Positions 36,101 to 47,414 of a stretch of DNA of 64,000 bases are shown piece by piece. Location of the stretch: NCBI GenBank assembly GCA_002118135.1, contig BDIU01000527.1, forward strand, positions 1 to 64,000. Direction: 5' to 3'. The position numbers were made by a program, and so were the translations under genes. The notes beneath the pieces are model-generated. The model had not been told where the DNA came from and made no database searches. It worked only from the letters and a program-made list of their open reading frames with translations. How positions within the stretch are numbered: position 1 is the stretch's first letter; the number at the start of each line of letters is the position of its first letter. This stretch comes from Trebouxia sp. TZW2008 (taxonomy: Eukaryota; Chlorophyta; Trebouxiophyceae; Trebouxiales; Trebouxiaceae).

Positions 36101-39100
36101 GAGTTCTGCAGTAGGCAGGCGAAACCGCCCAGTAACAACCAGAGGAACCAGCAAGAAGTGGTGTAGACACGCAGGCAGGCTGCTCCATTCTAATCTAGCC
36201 ATGCTCCAGAAGTCCTTGAGCCAATATGCAGGTGGGCAGGAACTTTTGGCATTTGGGGTGCTCAAATTGTGCCTGGTGTTGCCTTTCCAGCTTTCTGGCA
36301 AGCTGTCAACAAAGTCCTGTGTAGTTGGCGCTTTGACGTTCATGTTGCCGTTGTCAAGCAAGGAGGTGCCATGTGGATCAAACACCCTGCACTCCAGCGT
36401 ATTTTGCACTTGGACTGCAAAAACTGCATGCATCACTACATATGTAGCCATGCATTGCTTGGCAAGATCAATGAAATTGCTAATATGCAATGCTATAGCA
36501 ACCATCAGTGCATGCTAATCAAAAAGTGGCTACCACAGCATGCTCCTTGTGTCATCTGAAGCTCATTGCAATCAACAACGATCACTGCTGCAGACAGGGT
36601 TGATGTGATGAGGATACTGCTATACAAGCAGGCGTACAAACAACAACTGTATCGGTCACTGACTGGCTGCTGTGTCAGTACCAAGCACAGGTCTCACAAA
36701 AGGAAACCTGAATGGGACATTGTGCCATTAGTGTTGTAGATGACCCTACTTACCTGGCAATCTGGCGCCATGCATTGCAGTCCTGAACCTTTTGGTGCTC
36801 GCTATTGGGCATCAAGTCATAAATCTTCCTCATGTGATTATCCTTCCATATGCAGAAATCCCCTTTACTGTCCTCATGCTGGGCAGATGCAGTTGGGCCG
36901 CATCAGAGCTGTGCCGCAGTGTTGTTGCAAGGTCAGAGTATCTGCAGTCACTGATGACATAGGCCAGAACTTCATTGATCTCTCTGCGCCTGACCACTTG
37001 ACCAGTTTGCCTGAGCGCTTGTCTGAGCAGTGCTGGAGTGAACATGGTTAGAGGCCGGCCCTTTGCAATGCAAGCCTGCTCCAGTGGCTGCAGCATTGCA
37101 TGCAAAAGTGAGACTCCTGCTGCTCATTTTGGTTCTGTAATAGTGTGCTCAAAAGTGTGCTCAAAAGTGTACTGAGGTGTGGACTACCGCAGCAAGTCAT
37201 CATGGTGGTGCTCTGACAGGGCGCTGGTTTGTGCGTATTGCAGGCTCTCAGCAGATAGCGTCAAGGTGCACTGCCAAGCAGCATCTGATTTGCGCAGCAT
37301 TTGACAGATATGCAAGTGGTTGCCACCCAGATTTGAGTGCTCTGCCAAATTTTTCACAACATGCAAGACCATCTGCTGGCATGCTATCCCTAGTTGCCAC
37401 GCATTCATGCAGCAGCACTACATCGCTGTCGGCTGACTCCCTGATGTAGACTGAAATGCAGTCAACGCTCCTGGTGAACAGGAGCAGGCTTGGAGCAACC
37501 TCACAGAACTCCTTCAATGTCGTGGCCTGGAAGTCATCAGCTGTGACTGCCTCCTTGCTGATCAAACTCTTTGCTGCAGCCTCTGGTGTGCGTAAAGCAA
37601 GCCTGAACAGGGTCCTTGGGTATTCAGCACCTGGGGTCAGGGTTGGCAGGGCTTCGCATGCTGCTGTGACGGACACAAAGGGCTCAATCTGGCTTGAGGC
37701 CTCATGTTGAATATCAATGTAACGCTTGCCCTGAGGGTCACCAATGTTGTCACGCAAAGATGGCTTCCCATTGGGCAAGCGCAATGCATGTGGGTCCAAG
37801 AGCAGCATGTAGTCGCCGCTGATCAGCTGAATAGCATCTGTGAGGGAGTAGGCAGTCATGGCACCTCTACCAAACTGGCTTATAGTGTGACTGTCATGCT
37901 CCTTGTCACTGCTGCCAATCTTGCGAGTGTAGCCAGTGAAGTTTGCCTCAGTGAACAGCGCGTTGTTGCCCACTAGCAACGCGACCTGCTGCGTGTCTTG
38001 CAGGCCATCATGCAGTAAGGTATTTGTGGAGTAGTGTGACTTGTCCAGGACAATGATGAATTCAGTTGCCCGAGCGTCATCAGCATTTGCCAGCATCTCC
38101 TTGAGGCATACACTGCCACCTCCATACCTGCATGCATTGATGCAGTTGGCAAGACGGTTTTTTTGAGGCAAAAGCCTCACCAGTTTGCCATCTGCATGAG
38201 TGATGCTGGGTGTTTGCTGCTTTGCAGGCAACCATGTGCGCATGCACTGTCACTATCATATCTGCATGCGTGGATGCGGTGAGCACGCGTCTGTCCTTAA
38301 CAGCTTCAGGCACACATTCAGGCACACAGGCACACATATCTGCATGCATGGATGCAGCTAGCCAGGCTGCTTTTTCAATAGCTTGAGGTATACATCGCCA
38401 CCAACATATCTGCATGCATGCATGCGGCTGGTGAGACTCGAGTCCGATCAGTGAGACAGTAACAATCAAGTATTATCTGATAGTTGTTGCACGAGCCATT
38501 GCTCCTGTATGCACCAAGCTGGGTCATGGAAGCCTGGCCCAAAAGCATGTGGAAGATGATGATATGAGCCAGCATAAATGCTAGGCGTGTGGTCTCAAAC
38601 TGTTTCGCTTGAGGATGTCACACAATTTGACATTAATAACTCACTGCATGATGTTGTTCCTGATGCATGTGGTGATTGGCTCCTCCTGGACAAAGCTTGT
38701 GTCCCAGTTGCAACCATGATGAAGAGGGGAACGGTCTGTGGTTTCTGCACTTGCAGGCTTTGGTCTGCAGCGTGGCTCTGTGATACAGAGTCGCTTTGTA
38801 GGAGGTACGGCATCCTCTGATGTCAGATCCACGACTGCTGTTGTGCCATGTTGGTGCTGCAAATTGCACAGCAAGTTGCATAGCGCTCCTGTGTCTGTGG
38901 TGATTGCGAGGCGTTTCATGTAAGAGCATGGAATGCCAGGAAATAGAGGTCAAGAGGACCTTGAACATACCAAAGCATGTGTTTTGGAATTGCAGCAATT
39001 ACTTTCATGCTGTGCGCATGCGTCTTCCGTGTTGCTCACCTTGACATCAGCCTTGATTTGACCCGGCGTGCGCTTGCGTGGGGTGCGCTCACTTTCTTGT

Positions 39101-39165
39101 AAGCTGTTTATTCCGGCCATGATCTTGGCATCAGCACGCGACTGGCTTTTCCGCTCTGCTGACAT
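33178..39165 (-). CDS. Gene F: sacsin-like HATPase protein with C-terminal BTB domain, frame-disrupted
   Basis: Clear exons: 39165-39040, 38856-38645, 38127 to about 37400, 37087-36754, 36414-34606, 33902-33178. Exon 3 is a sacsin-type GHKL ATPase domain: LKEMLANADDARATEF (N-box), then FGRGAMTAYSLTD and LLLDPHALRLPNG. Later parts match sacsin repeats: TPALLRQALR, AYWLKDFWSM, LSQLGC, GKLQRVSTLVD and AAKPFLVRATVLAP. The last exon is a BTB/POZ fold (DAKVSVGQRDILLHKLIVAK to ENCCKLLEVADDHAAKQL) followed by the stop at 33178. Sacsins are HSP90-like co-chaperones and BTB domains often recruit CUL3, so a link between folding and ubiquitination is inferred. Family-like sequence changes frame near 37360, 36900, 36100 and 35240, so this may be a decaying paralogue or contain indels. 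Confidence 0.66.
34018..34218 (-). repeat. Two echoes of the gene F BTB exon start
   Basis: Copies of the last exon's acceptor and first codons (AIQMPSVLLKLL) lie upstream at about 34094-34018 (TQMPAPLLKLLSDGS) and 34218-34150. Each keeps a GCA(A/C)TGCAG-type acceptor. The used acceptor is at 33902. Confidence 0.78.
38235..38435 (-). repeat. Three echoes of the gene F exon 3 acceptor
   Basis: The acceptor GCATGCAG and first codons of exon 3 (YGGGSVCLKEML, from 38127) recur at about 38405 (YVGGDVYLKLLKKQPG), 38339 and 38262. All keep GCATGCAG followed by ATATG. The copy at 38405 stays open for about 16 codons. Confidence 0.8.
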
Positions 39166-39640
39166 GAAGCCGTGCGCAAATGACGAGTGGAATGCACTGC
39201 GCGGGGTGTACCGCGGATCCCATGACCTAGCGTGGATGATCACTCAGGAGGCGAAGTTCAAACTCTGCGGGCGACTGTAACGTGCATCGAAATCCAGGGC
39301 ACAGAAACTCACGCCAGCATATCCTCGATGAAGTTGTGACAGCTTGCGTGACAAGGGCGTGCCGCTGAGCCCGCGTCAGCTCTAGCACAGTGAGCGATTG
39401 CGAGGTCGTCTCAAAGGAGCATCTGCGGCATTTCGACCGCTGCGCAATCGACACGTACACATCACGGTCCGTTGCTGTTTTCTGCAGCAGTTGCGCAAAT
39501 GGCACGACTCAGTGTTGCGTCATGATATCACGAACTTCGTGCATACTACTAGCATTCCATGTTGCATGTGCTTGTCATGCATGCTTTGCATGCTGAGCAT
39601 GGCTAGTGTCTTTGCAGGTTGCTGAATGGTCCGCGGACTT
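39030..39640. promoter_or_regulatory. CpG-rich island at the gene F start
   Basis: CpG-dense sequence covers exon 1 of gene F and about 450 bp upstream, as at the other gene starts here. The rest of the spacer to gene G (39640-40464) shows no gene; a short minus frame at 39836-40108 has no supporting features. Confidence 0.48.
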
Positions 39641-40464
39641 TGCAAGCACCAGAGCAGTCTGTAAATCCTTTCGCAACATGAAGACCTCCGAGGCTCCACA
39701 TGCTCTCTAGCTAGAAGTCCTGGCTTGACTACTCAAGGAGCTACTTGATCAAAACTCACAAGAGTTTGTGTGAGAACTTCACGCCTTGTAGACGATCTGT
39801 TGACAGAGCAATGAAGAATTTCCCAGACGCATTGTTCAGTCTTTGCCACAAGCCTGATGGAGCAGCCTGGCAGCTAGTAAATGTATGTTCAACAACACTG
39901 TAACCCATGATAATGGTGTTGAGTAAGGAGTGAGCTGCTTACTTGAACTGACTTGTAGCTTGACTAGCAAATTGTACGCGCGTGACAAGCAGTAGCAGCT
40001 GCACTCAAAAGGCCCAAGGGTATACATACCAGGCCACCCCTCAGTACTCAGGTCACTCTCAATCAACTGCTTGCTTGCACTGCTCAAGACATACTGCCGC
40101 TCAGTCACAACAAGTTCACTTACAGCCTATTGTGTCAGGTAGCCTTTGAATGAGCAGCTATCTGCTCTGCCGATACTTTGATACAGGCTGGGTGCCTTGT
40201 TGCCATCACAAGCTGTACTGTCCATCGCCACTGGAATTGCTTGCCAGCATAGCGCTTTGGAGGCTCTCCATCACTGATAGGCTCTGATGCACTGCTTAGG
40301 TTGAGTCATTAGCCTGCTTTTGCCTGCTGTGTGTTGCATAGCGTAGCGTAGCATGGGTGCTGCTGATTGCGATTTACTGCCTGCTTGGCACTTTGCACTA
40401 AATGCTGCGGGTTTGCATTGCATGTTGCATGATGGAGGCAAAAGCCAACACCCCTGGTGGCTTG

Positions 40465-43400
40465 TCACGCATCAGGCTTTGCAGCATATAAGGGGGACGT
40501 GTTGTAGAAGTCGTTTGCACCAGAGGCCATAAATTCCTCAAAGCTGGACCATTTGGGCTGCCAACTGAGGGCTTCCCTGGTTTGGCAGTTGGACATCATC
40601 TTGCCCCTTTTGCTGCCATGCTCTTGGCCAGTGAACTCTACAGAGCCTGGGTAGACCCCTGAGGTGGTACACGCCTCCATCATCTCCTGCAAAGCGCAGC
40701 GGCAATAGCAACAGGGTTCAGCTGGGGTTTACTAGTTGGGCTGGATGAATAGATGTAATGCAGAAATGGGTCCAGAACTTCACTTAATTAAATTAATCAA
40801 TTGATCAACAATTAAAAGGGTCATTGCCTTGTTCTTGGCCAGTGAACTTCACAGAGCCTGGGTACACCCCTGAGGTGGTGCATGCCTCCATCATCTCCTG
40901 TGAAGGGCATCTTGAATCACTTGTATTGTGAAGCAATATGAGTTCAGACTTGAGTGATGATTGTCGCCATTCATAACTAACATGAGATAGTTTGAGGTTA
41001 TATAGCATGCAATTTTCTGCAGGGGAAATGCAACTACGCTGTGGGAAGGAAGTATGGTCAGAGTGTGCAGTCAACAAAGCTGCCATGACCATGCTGGGAA
41101 CAGTTTGCGGCTGAATTGGCACCTCCATGATTTGTTCTTTCGCTTTGAATCAGCATGCACTTGTGGTGGGCAATGCAAACGCGCCTTGTCACATTCTTCA
41201 GGAGCGCATGAGCAGACTTGAAAACCACACAAGGGTAAAAACCCTCCTCAAACAGACACTAATGTGCCTGGCAGAACAGACAAGTCACAAAGTAGTTTTT
41301 TTGCACGTGAGAGCACATTTTACCTCAAAAGTCAGAGGGGAGCCATCAGCGCCCACAAAAACCCTTCCCCTATTATCTGAGCTGCTATCTAGTGCCTGCA
41401 GACCAGAACAGGTCAATGAGACTATCTCAATCTAGCAGTCTGTATGGGCACAGGACATCATAATGATAATGATCAATGGTTATACTTTCCAGCACATGTG
41501 CTAGGTGCGTGCGGCCCAAGTCCTATCCCACCAGGCCGGCTTGGTGTTGGCCTCTGAGCGTCATCAGGACATACTGATTTCTGTCACAGCCTCCAAGCCC
41601 GCCATGCACAGCACAAGACTGGTGTCTCGCACTTGTCTGTGCACCAGATTGCAGACAGCAGAAAAGGATGTCTTGATGGTCCTCGTCAAGGTACAAATTG
41701 CAGCACCGACAGCTTACTGATACTTGTGTCAGCCCTTGAGGCTTGCATGCATTGTCAACAACCAGCAAGTCACAATAAATTGGGCAGCAAATTGCACACA
41801 GAAGACAGGACTGTCTAGGCAATCCTTGTAATACGTCAACCTATCAGCAGCAGCGTGATGATGTCTGTGATTGACCATAAGGCTTGCGTGCAGTGCTGAG
41901 GACCTTCAAATGGCAACAGTTTGGGCAGAAGACTGGCAGCAGGATTCCTGCAATGCGCAGGATTTTGTGCAAAGATAGCTGGCTCACCGCAACGCAAAGA
42001 CGTGCTGCGTCCTCGTAGTGTATGAGGTTGACAGTGTAGCCGCCCCATCGTGCTACTTGCTTCTGCCGCAAGAAGAAGGTGTGAGCTCCCCTGCAACCAG
42101 CCAAGGCCAATTTTGCTATGGCAGTGGTTGCAGCCTCTACTTGTTGGTGCCCTGTGACGTAAATCGCGAGCGAATGTACGCCTCAGCTAGTGAGCTGAGT
42201 GGATGTGAGGATGTTTGCAGCTGTTACAGACTCTACTTCCATAGGATGTAATGTCGAGAGAAGTTATCAAGTTGGTTTGGGCGCAGCATGCCCACAAGAT
42301 GGTGTTGGCTGATCATGTTACAGGAATCAAGCTGTGCATGGTGTTGCAAGCACAAATCTTGATGCAATACATGTATCATATCATCTACATCAAGTCCCCA
42401 ATGATCTGAGCTGATCGGGATGCTTCTGAGATAGCCTACCTGTCTGCCTGTCTCTGACTCTGAGCAAAGGTGTTGCAAAAGTGTTGCACAGATGTTTGCA
42501 AAGCGCAAGAGACCACAGCTCCTTAGGGCCTAAAGCTGCGGAAGTCACCTGTTGGAGTGGTACAGCCCCACTAGGCGGATTGCAATGCCACCAGCTTTCA
42601 AGATAGCATCCTCTGCTCCCAGCAGCCTGCACAGTGTCACCAGCATCATTGCACAGCATGACTGAGGCAAGATCAGTGTATGCAAGACTGCTATGATGCT
42701 GGCCAACCACAAGGACTTGTGATGCTCTTGCAGCGTGTAGATGCATTTGTGCAGCTGTGGAATCTTGTGAAGAATGAGTATGTGCAAAGTAGAAACAAGA
42801 ATCGCCTGAATTGTTGACCTGCTGCATTGTTTAAGACAGACTGAGATAGCAAACAGAGCCAAGCAATGCAACGCAAAGCATCCATATCTTTCCGTGCAAA
42901 CACCTACTTGTCTGTGCGCTCGCTGGAGCCTCGCTCGGCAATTTTGCAGTCTTCATTACACAAGGAGCCATCATCAACCTCATACAGACCAGCACTGGAA
43001 GTAAAGACAAGTGCGCCTGTGCCATCCCATAGCTTTGCAGCTTTTGCAGCCTGTATGCAGCAGCCCTGTGAGATTCAAGGCTTGCAGGATACGACGCATG
43101 CCATTTATCAAGACAGAAGGCACAGCACATTGCAGATAATGCACTGTATGGGCAGCTCTGGGTGTACTTGCCTGAGTTATTGACAAAAGGCATGCTCTTG
43201 CACAGGTTTGCATGCCACGTTATGTAGTGCTTATGAGCAGCAACAGCATCAGCAAATCAAGGCAGTGCTACCCCTTGTGCAAGCAATGGTGTTGTAGCAC
43301 TGCGGCAACCAATACCAGCATTCTGCAGAAGCAGCTGTGCGTATCACTTTCATGTGCGTGTCATATTTGAAGGGACCTGCATGACAGGCCTAGGTAATGC

Positions 43401-43961
43401 TGATCAAAGGAAAGGGCATGCACCTCTGCTGGATAGTCTTCACTGCCAGATGGTGGTGCTGAAAATAGCACATATGGAAACTTTTGCCCATCATCGTCAG
43501 CCTTTGTTCTAGGCTGTATATGCATCTGTTTCAATCTGCAGCACAGCGCTTGTGAGCCTGCTGTGTGTTTGTTTCTTGCAAGATCCTTTTTGATTGTACC
43601 TATCATGATTTGTGTTGCTGTTGGTTTGCCCGAAGACTTTTGCAGAGGGGTGATGCTGTTGCCACAGGATGCCTACATAGCTCCCGAGCACGCCAGGTCC
43701 GACGACGAGTAGATCGTAAGAGCTCGGCAACGCTTCGTCGGAACTTGCTTGAGCTTCTTGACTGCTACTTCGTTGCATGACCGGTGTGCACCTTTGAGGC
43801 TGTAGTCGTGACCTATCGAAGGTAGGAGCTTGCTTATCACGCTGCCTATGCAAGTATGTACTAGAGGTATACGCTCGCGACTGAGATATGCGTGCGGTTG
43901 CCGAGATGCCTGATTGCGGCCTGCTTCCAAAATGGCACCGGCACCCCAAGAGGGTAGACAT
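40465..43961 (-). CDS. Gene G: SDR-like NAD(P)-binding protein, 7 exons
   Basis: Exons 43961-43600, 43535-43424, 43050-42908, 42626-42549, 42090-41988, 41395-41324 and 40686-40465 join in phase, giving 363 aa. Residues 1-75 look like a chloroplast transit peptide (Ser/Arg-rich, few acids). DLLVVGPGVLGSYVG is the Rossmann dinucleotide-binding motif. FPYVLFSAPPSGSEDY, LVFTSSAGLYE, IAIRLVGLYHSNRGAHTFF, VNLIHYEDAARL and SPLTFEEMMEA follow in the order seen in atypical SDR proteins of the YeeZ type and their plant plastid homologues. The C-terminal SFEEFMASG and DFYNTSPLY fit the plant members as I recall them. The reaction is not known for this family. Divergent from gene H, sharing a CpG-rich region. 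The terminal exon is duplicated upstream. Confidence 0.87.
40805..40904 (-). repeat. Second copy of the gene G terminal exon
   Basis: A copy of exon 7 begins at about 40902 after a CACAG acceptor, in the same phase. It encodes EMMEACTTSGVYPGSVKFTG nearly identically, then ends in 10 unrelated residues and a stop. Splicing to it would give a protein truncated by about 44 residues. It may be an alternative last exon or a decaying duplicate. Confidence 0.78.
41485..41575 (+). repeat. Dispersed intronic repeat, copy 4
   Basis: TGCTAGGTGCGTGCGGCCCA then AGTCCTATCCCACCAGGC, in gene G intron 5. With copy 1 it shares an upstream TCCAGCACATG and an ATCAATGGTTA-like block, so the element extends at least 90 bp. 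Confidence 0.6.
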
Positions 43962-44808
43962 CAACAGCAACAAGCCGTCAGTGATCGATAGACGCTGTCG
44001 ATAGCGTCGCGGCGATTGTGGCAACTGACCAGCTGCAACGCCCTCTGATCTGTGATTAGCAGCGCCTGTGATCCTCTAAGGCGTTGCAGAGCCTCTGTCG
44101 CAATACGCCAGCAGGAAGTCAAACTCGCAACTGGCAAGCAGGAAAGCCTCTTCTTCACGATCTCAGACTTATCCGTATTGTTCCGTGACTAATAATCCGA
44201 AATTCTTCACTGCAAGTTTTGACTGCACCAAAACCGGACCATGTTGCTGCGCTGGGCGTGGCCAGCGCAGGCTGATTGGCGGGTGTCCTGTCGTATGAAA
44301 GTTGCTGCGCATATCGAAAGCGCAGGGAGAGTGTCACTGGGGTACGCGGCGGGGTGGCCCTTGCTAAGGCTAAACGACCAATATTGGCTTTCAGCAGACA
44401 TCAAGGTTCTCTTAAGAAGGCGCGACAAGCGCTGCAGATCGCATCTATCTGTGCGTGCATAGACATCTTTCATAGGCCAATTGGGTGCTAGTCGACTGCG
44501 GTCGGCGGCTGACGCACGCGAAAGCTTGGAGGCAATTTGCTTTGTCCTGAAGCAGCTTTCGCCTCGACCTGCCAACCGGAGAGGTACATCATTTCATCAG
44601 CAACTTCGGAGCAATTCAAATTACTGTGCACGTCGTGCGCGTTCCCACTGTACTGTCCATAGAACTTCGGCTCCGACTGTCCAGGTCCCTCTAGTTGCGC
44701 GTTGGGCAGTCAAATTTGGAGAGGCGATCTGCTGCTGACAGCAGTGAAAGGAAGAGCCTCCTTTTGAGGGCGTCAGCAGGCGCTGAAGCCTCGGCGTGAA
44801 CTCGGCAG
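43962..44808. promoter_or_regulatory. CpG-rich bidirectional promoter region of genes G and H
   Basis: About 850 bp between two divergent start codons, CpG-dense throughout (GCGTCGCGGCG, GGCGTGGCC and similar). Long open frames here on both strands look compositional. No defined element was recognised. Confidence 0.5.
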
Positions 44809-46194
44809 ATGCCCCTGCCTGCAGGTCTTAGACCTGTAGCAATCTTCACACTGCTTGCAGCTGCAGCTGTCACATGCATCATCTCCCTTCATGCTGTCAG
44901 CAAAGGCCCAGACAGCTCAGCGCACTATGACTTCAATGGCAGAAGGACGGCACGCATCCATCAGAAGCAACACGTCACCGATCTGGTCTACTTCAATGAC
45001 CAAAGCATAGCAGCTGAGCTCGGCTGTGCAGAAGCAGTCAAAAATGATGAGCTGCATAACTACACATGCTTCTATCGGAAGCCAAGCAAAGCTGCCGATT
45101 TGGCTTCAGACACCATACTCCTAGATGCCGGCAGAATGTGCACAGCTGTGTACAAGCCAATTCCTGCTGATTTTGGTAGACCCTGGTGCATCAGGCAGAC
45201 CAAATTCGGCAAGACCCTAGCAGCAGTGCCCAAATCTCAAAGGCTGCATTTGAAAGGCACCACACTGGTGATGGGCAGGCTGTCAGGGCCAAATCCCACA
45301 CATCAGCTGAACATTCATTTCTACTACATACATCTTTGGATGAAGCAAAAGGGCATCAAGATTGGGGATCTAAATCTGATTATTGATTGCTCAGAACCAC
45401 CAGAATGGATTGGCTCATATGGCTTGGGATTAGCAAGAGCATTTGGCAACTTCAGATTTCTGCATGAACTGCCCACGGCCACAACATTTGATGAAGTCAG
45501 ATTTTCTTTACCTGGCACTTTCCCTTTTGATCTGCACTTTTATGAATTAGACAAGGGTTTTGATTGTAACATGTTTGAGCTGGCATGGGGTGTAAAACAG
45601 CGTGTGTTGATTGATCCTCCCCAGAGTGCAAGTCCCAAGCGAGTAGTTGTTGCTCAGCGAAGACCTTCTGAAAGTCGCCACATGAACAATGTTTCTGAAG
45701 TTGTGACAGCTCTACAAGGTCGTGGGTTTAATGCCAGCGCTGTCACTTTTGGCGAGCTGTCTTTTGCAGATCAGCTTCGCACTGTTAGTGATGCAGCTGT
45801 GCTGGTTGGGGTCACAGGTTCAGATTTAGTCACTTTGATATTCCTGCCCCTAAATGCTGCTGTTGTTGAAGTATTTCCAATTGTGCAAGGGCAGCAGGTT
45901 TTCACGCCAGAATTGTGGCATTTGGCCCAAATGTCTGGCAAGCAACATTTGAAGTATGTGTCTCCTTACAACAGTTCAGTTCTGCGTGATGAAGAAGGTC
46001 ACATGATTGGGGATAAGCCAGTGCATCAAGTGAATGCAACTGATGTACACATACCTAGTTTGGTAGCATTGGTTGAGTCAGCTGCGCTGATGGTACAAGA
46101 TAGCATTAGGACAACAGCTTTGATTGCGGATGATGGCAGGTGTACGTCAAGGACAGAAGAGTGGTATGTGTCATGGTTGCAGGAACATATGTAA
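44809..46194 (+). CDS. Gene H: GT61-family glycosyltransferase, single exon
   Basis: An intronless 461-aa frame starting with the first ATG in a CpG-rich leader. A hydrophobic segment at residues 10-27 (AIFTLLAAAAVTCIISL) after a short N-terminus makes it a type II Golgi membrane protein. The lumenal part has the DUF563/GT61 order: LVMGRLSGPNP, IDCSEPPEW, a basic RRPSESRHMNN block ahead of the predicted helix, then VGVTGSDLVTLIFLP and AAVVEVFP. The last is the family's usual GVHGAGL-type motif, but the His and Gly are replaced (GVTGSDL). GT61 enzymes add xylose or arabinose to N-glycans or wall polysaccharides; the donor and acceptor here are unknown. Several N-x-S/T sites are present. Convergent with gene I. 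Confidence 0.92.
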   Translation: MPLPAGLRPVAIFTLLAAAAVTCIISLHAVSKGPDSSAHYDFNGRRTARIHQKQHVTDLVYFNDQSIAAELGCAEAVKNDELHNYTCFYRKPSKAADLASDTILLDAGRMCTAVYKPIPADFGRPWCIRQTKFGKTLAAVPKSQRLHLKGTTLVMGRLSGPNPTHQLNIHFYYIHLWMKQKGIKIGDLNLIIDCSEPPEWIGSYGLGLARAFGNFRFLHELPTATTFDEVRFSLPGTFPFDLHFYELDKGFDCNMFELAWGVKQRVLIDPPQSASPKRVVVAQRRPSESRHMNNVSEVVTALQGRGFNASAVTFGELSFADQLRTVSDAAVLVGVTGSDLVTLIFLPLNAAVVEVFPIVQGQQVFTPELWHLAQMSGKQHLKYVSPYNSSVLRDEEGHMIGDKPVHQVNATDVHIPSLVALVESAALMVQDSIRTTALIADDGRCTSRTEEWYVSWLQEHM

Positions 46195-47414
46195 TTGGGA
46201 AGTCTTGTAGTCATACAGCGCATTTTGCCTCTTATGTTACTCTACTAGATCTGCTGGTGGCATTACTGGTAGATGATTTATGCATTGCACAACGTCATGT
46301 ATCTGGGTGTTCACAAGAGTCGCAACATTCAGCTGCTCACATTAATGCCATTAAATGGTCACGTGCTCGCACACCAACTTGTTTGTGCTGTGTTGCAATG
46401 TGTTGCATGACCTGAGGCTGAGTGAGCTAAGCTTCAACCCTTAAATTTTCGCAATCATTATGAGTGTGACTCAAAATGATCCGCACTCCTAGTATCCTTT
46501 CCCGTCCCGTCAAAGTTTTTGTGATGCAGTGCAGGTCAGTCCTCTAGATCTGCATTTCCCTTATATACTGTAGCAGTGTGAGAAATCAGCACCTCGCCAT
46601 CTAGCTAGCAATACTTATTATCCCATTTGCGCTCCATAACATATACCAATATGCCGTGAGCAACAATGCAACAAGGATCTGTAGCATTATGACAACGACT
46701 TGCATCCCATTTGCTGCATGTGCATGCCTGCAGGTCACTGACTTTGCAACATGAAGCTTCAACAAGTTCAGCATAGTGATTGACAACGAAGACGGTCAAG
46801 TCTGCCAGGACACATCCACTTAAAGCACATCCCTTTCACTGCAGCTGCCTCATAAAAGTATACCTGACTGTAAAGAATGTAGAAAAAAACTAGCCTCAAG
46901 TTCGCGTCATTTGTTTGGTGAATGCTGGAGTCCCAGCCCCTTCATATCTCAACCAGAAGAACACATACCACTGCCAATGTCAAGTAAGTGATTCGCTTCG
47001 CAAAGGACTAGCTGCCAAGCAAAGAGTACAAGGGCCCAAAGCTGTCAATTCGGCTACACCAATCACGCTCACAGTCTGTGCATGCCTGTCTGAATCCCAA
47101 CAGGCATGTTACACACAGTGTAAAGGACAGACATGGAGAAGAAGACTAGTGCTGTCCTGCAGAGAAGCCAGATGCGCGGGCAGAAAAGCTGTTGCCGCTG
47201 CAGTTGTTGGCTGAGAAGTTGTTGACTCATGAAGGCGCTATGCTTTGCAGAAAACGGCGACAAACAAACGGACTGGCCAGAAGCTGACTTTGACAATGGA
47301 TCAGCTCTTTCTCCTGCCATAACATATGCCCTGCCACGAGGATCAGGACAGAACAACATCAGCACAAGATCAATAATAATGCCTGCCCACATGGTTGCCC
47401 TGATCCTGATCATC
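46195..47414. other. Convergent spacer between genes H and I
   Basis: 3' flanks of genes H and I. The sequence is CpG-poor and AT-richer. Short frames on both strands lack start context, family motifs and splice partners. I see no gene, repeat array or RNA structure here. Confidence 0.5.

Noticed and set aside
35220..36120. Introns of about 34 nt that would repair some gene F frame breaks
   Set aside because: GT..AG pairs can be found at such spacing by chance, and every other intron in the window is far longer (most over 100 nt). I preferred to report the breaks.
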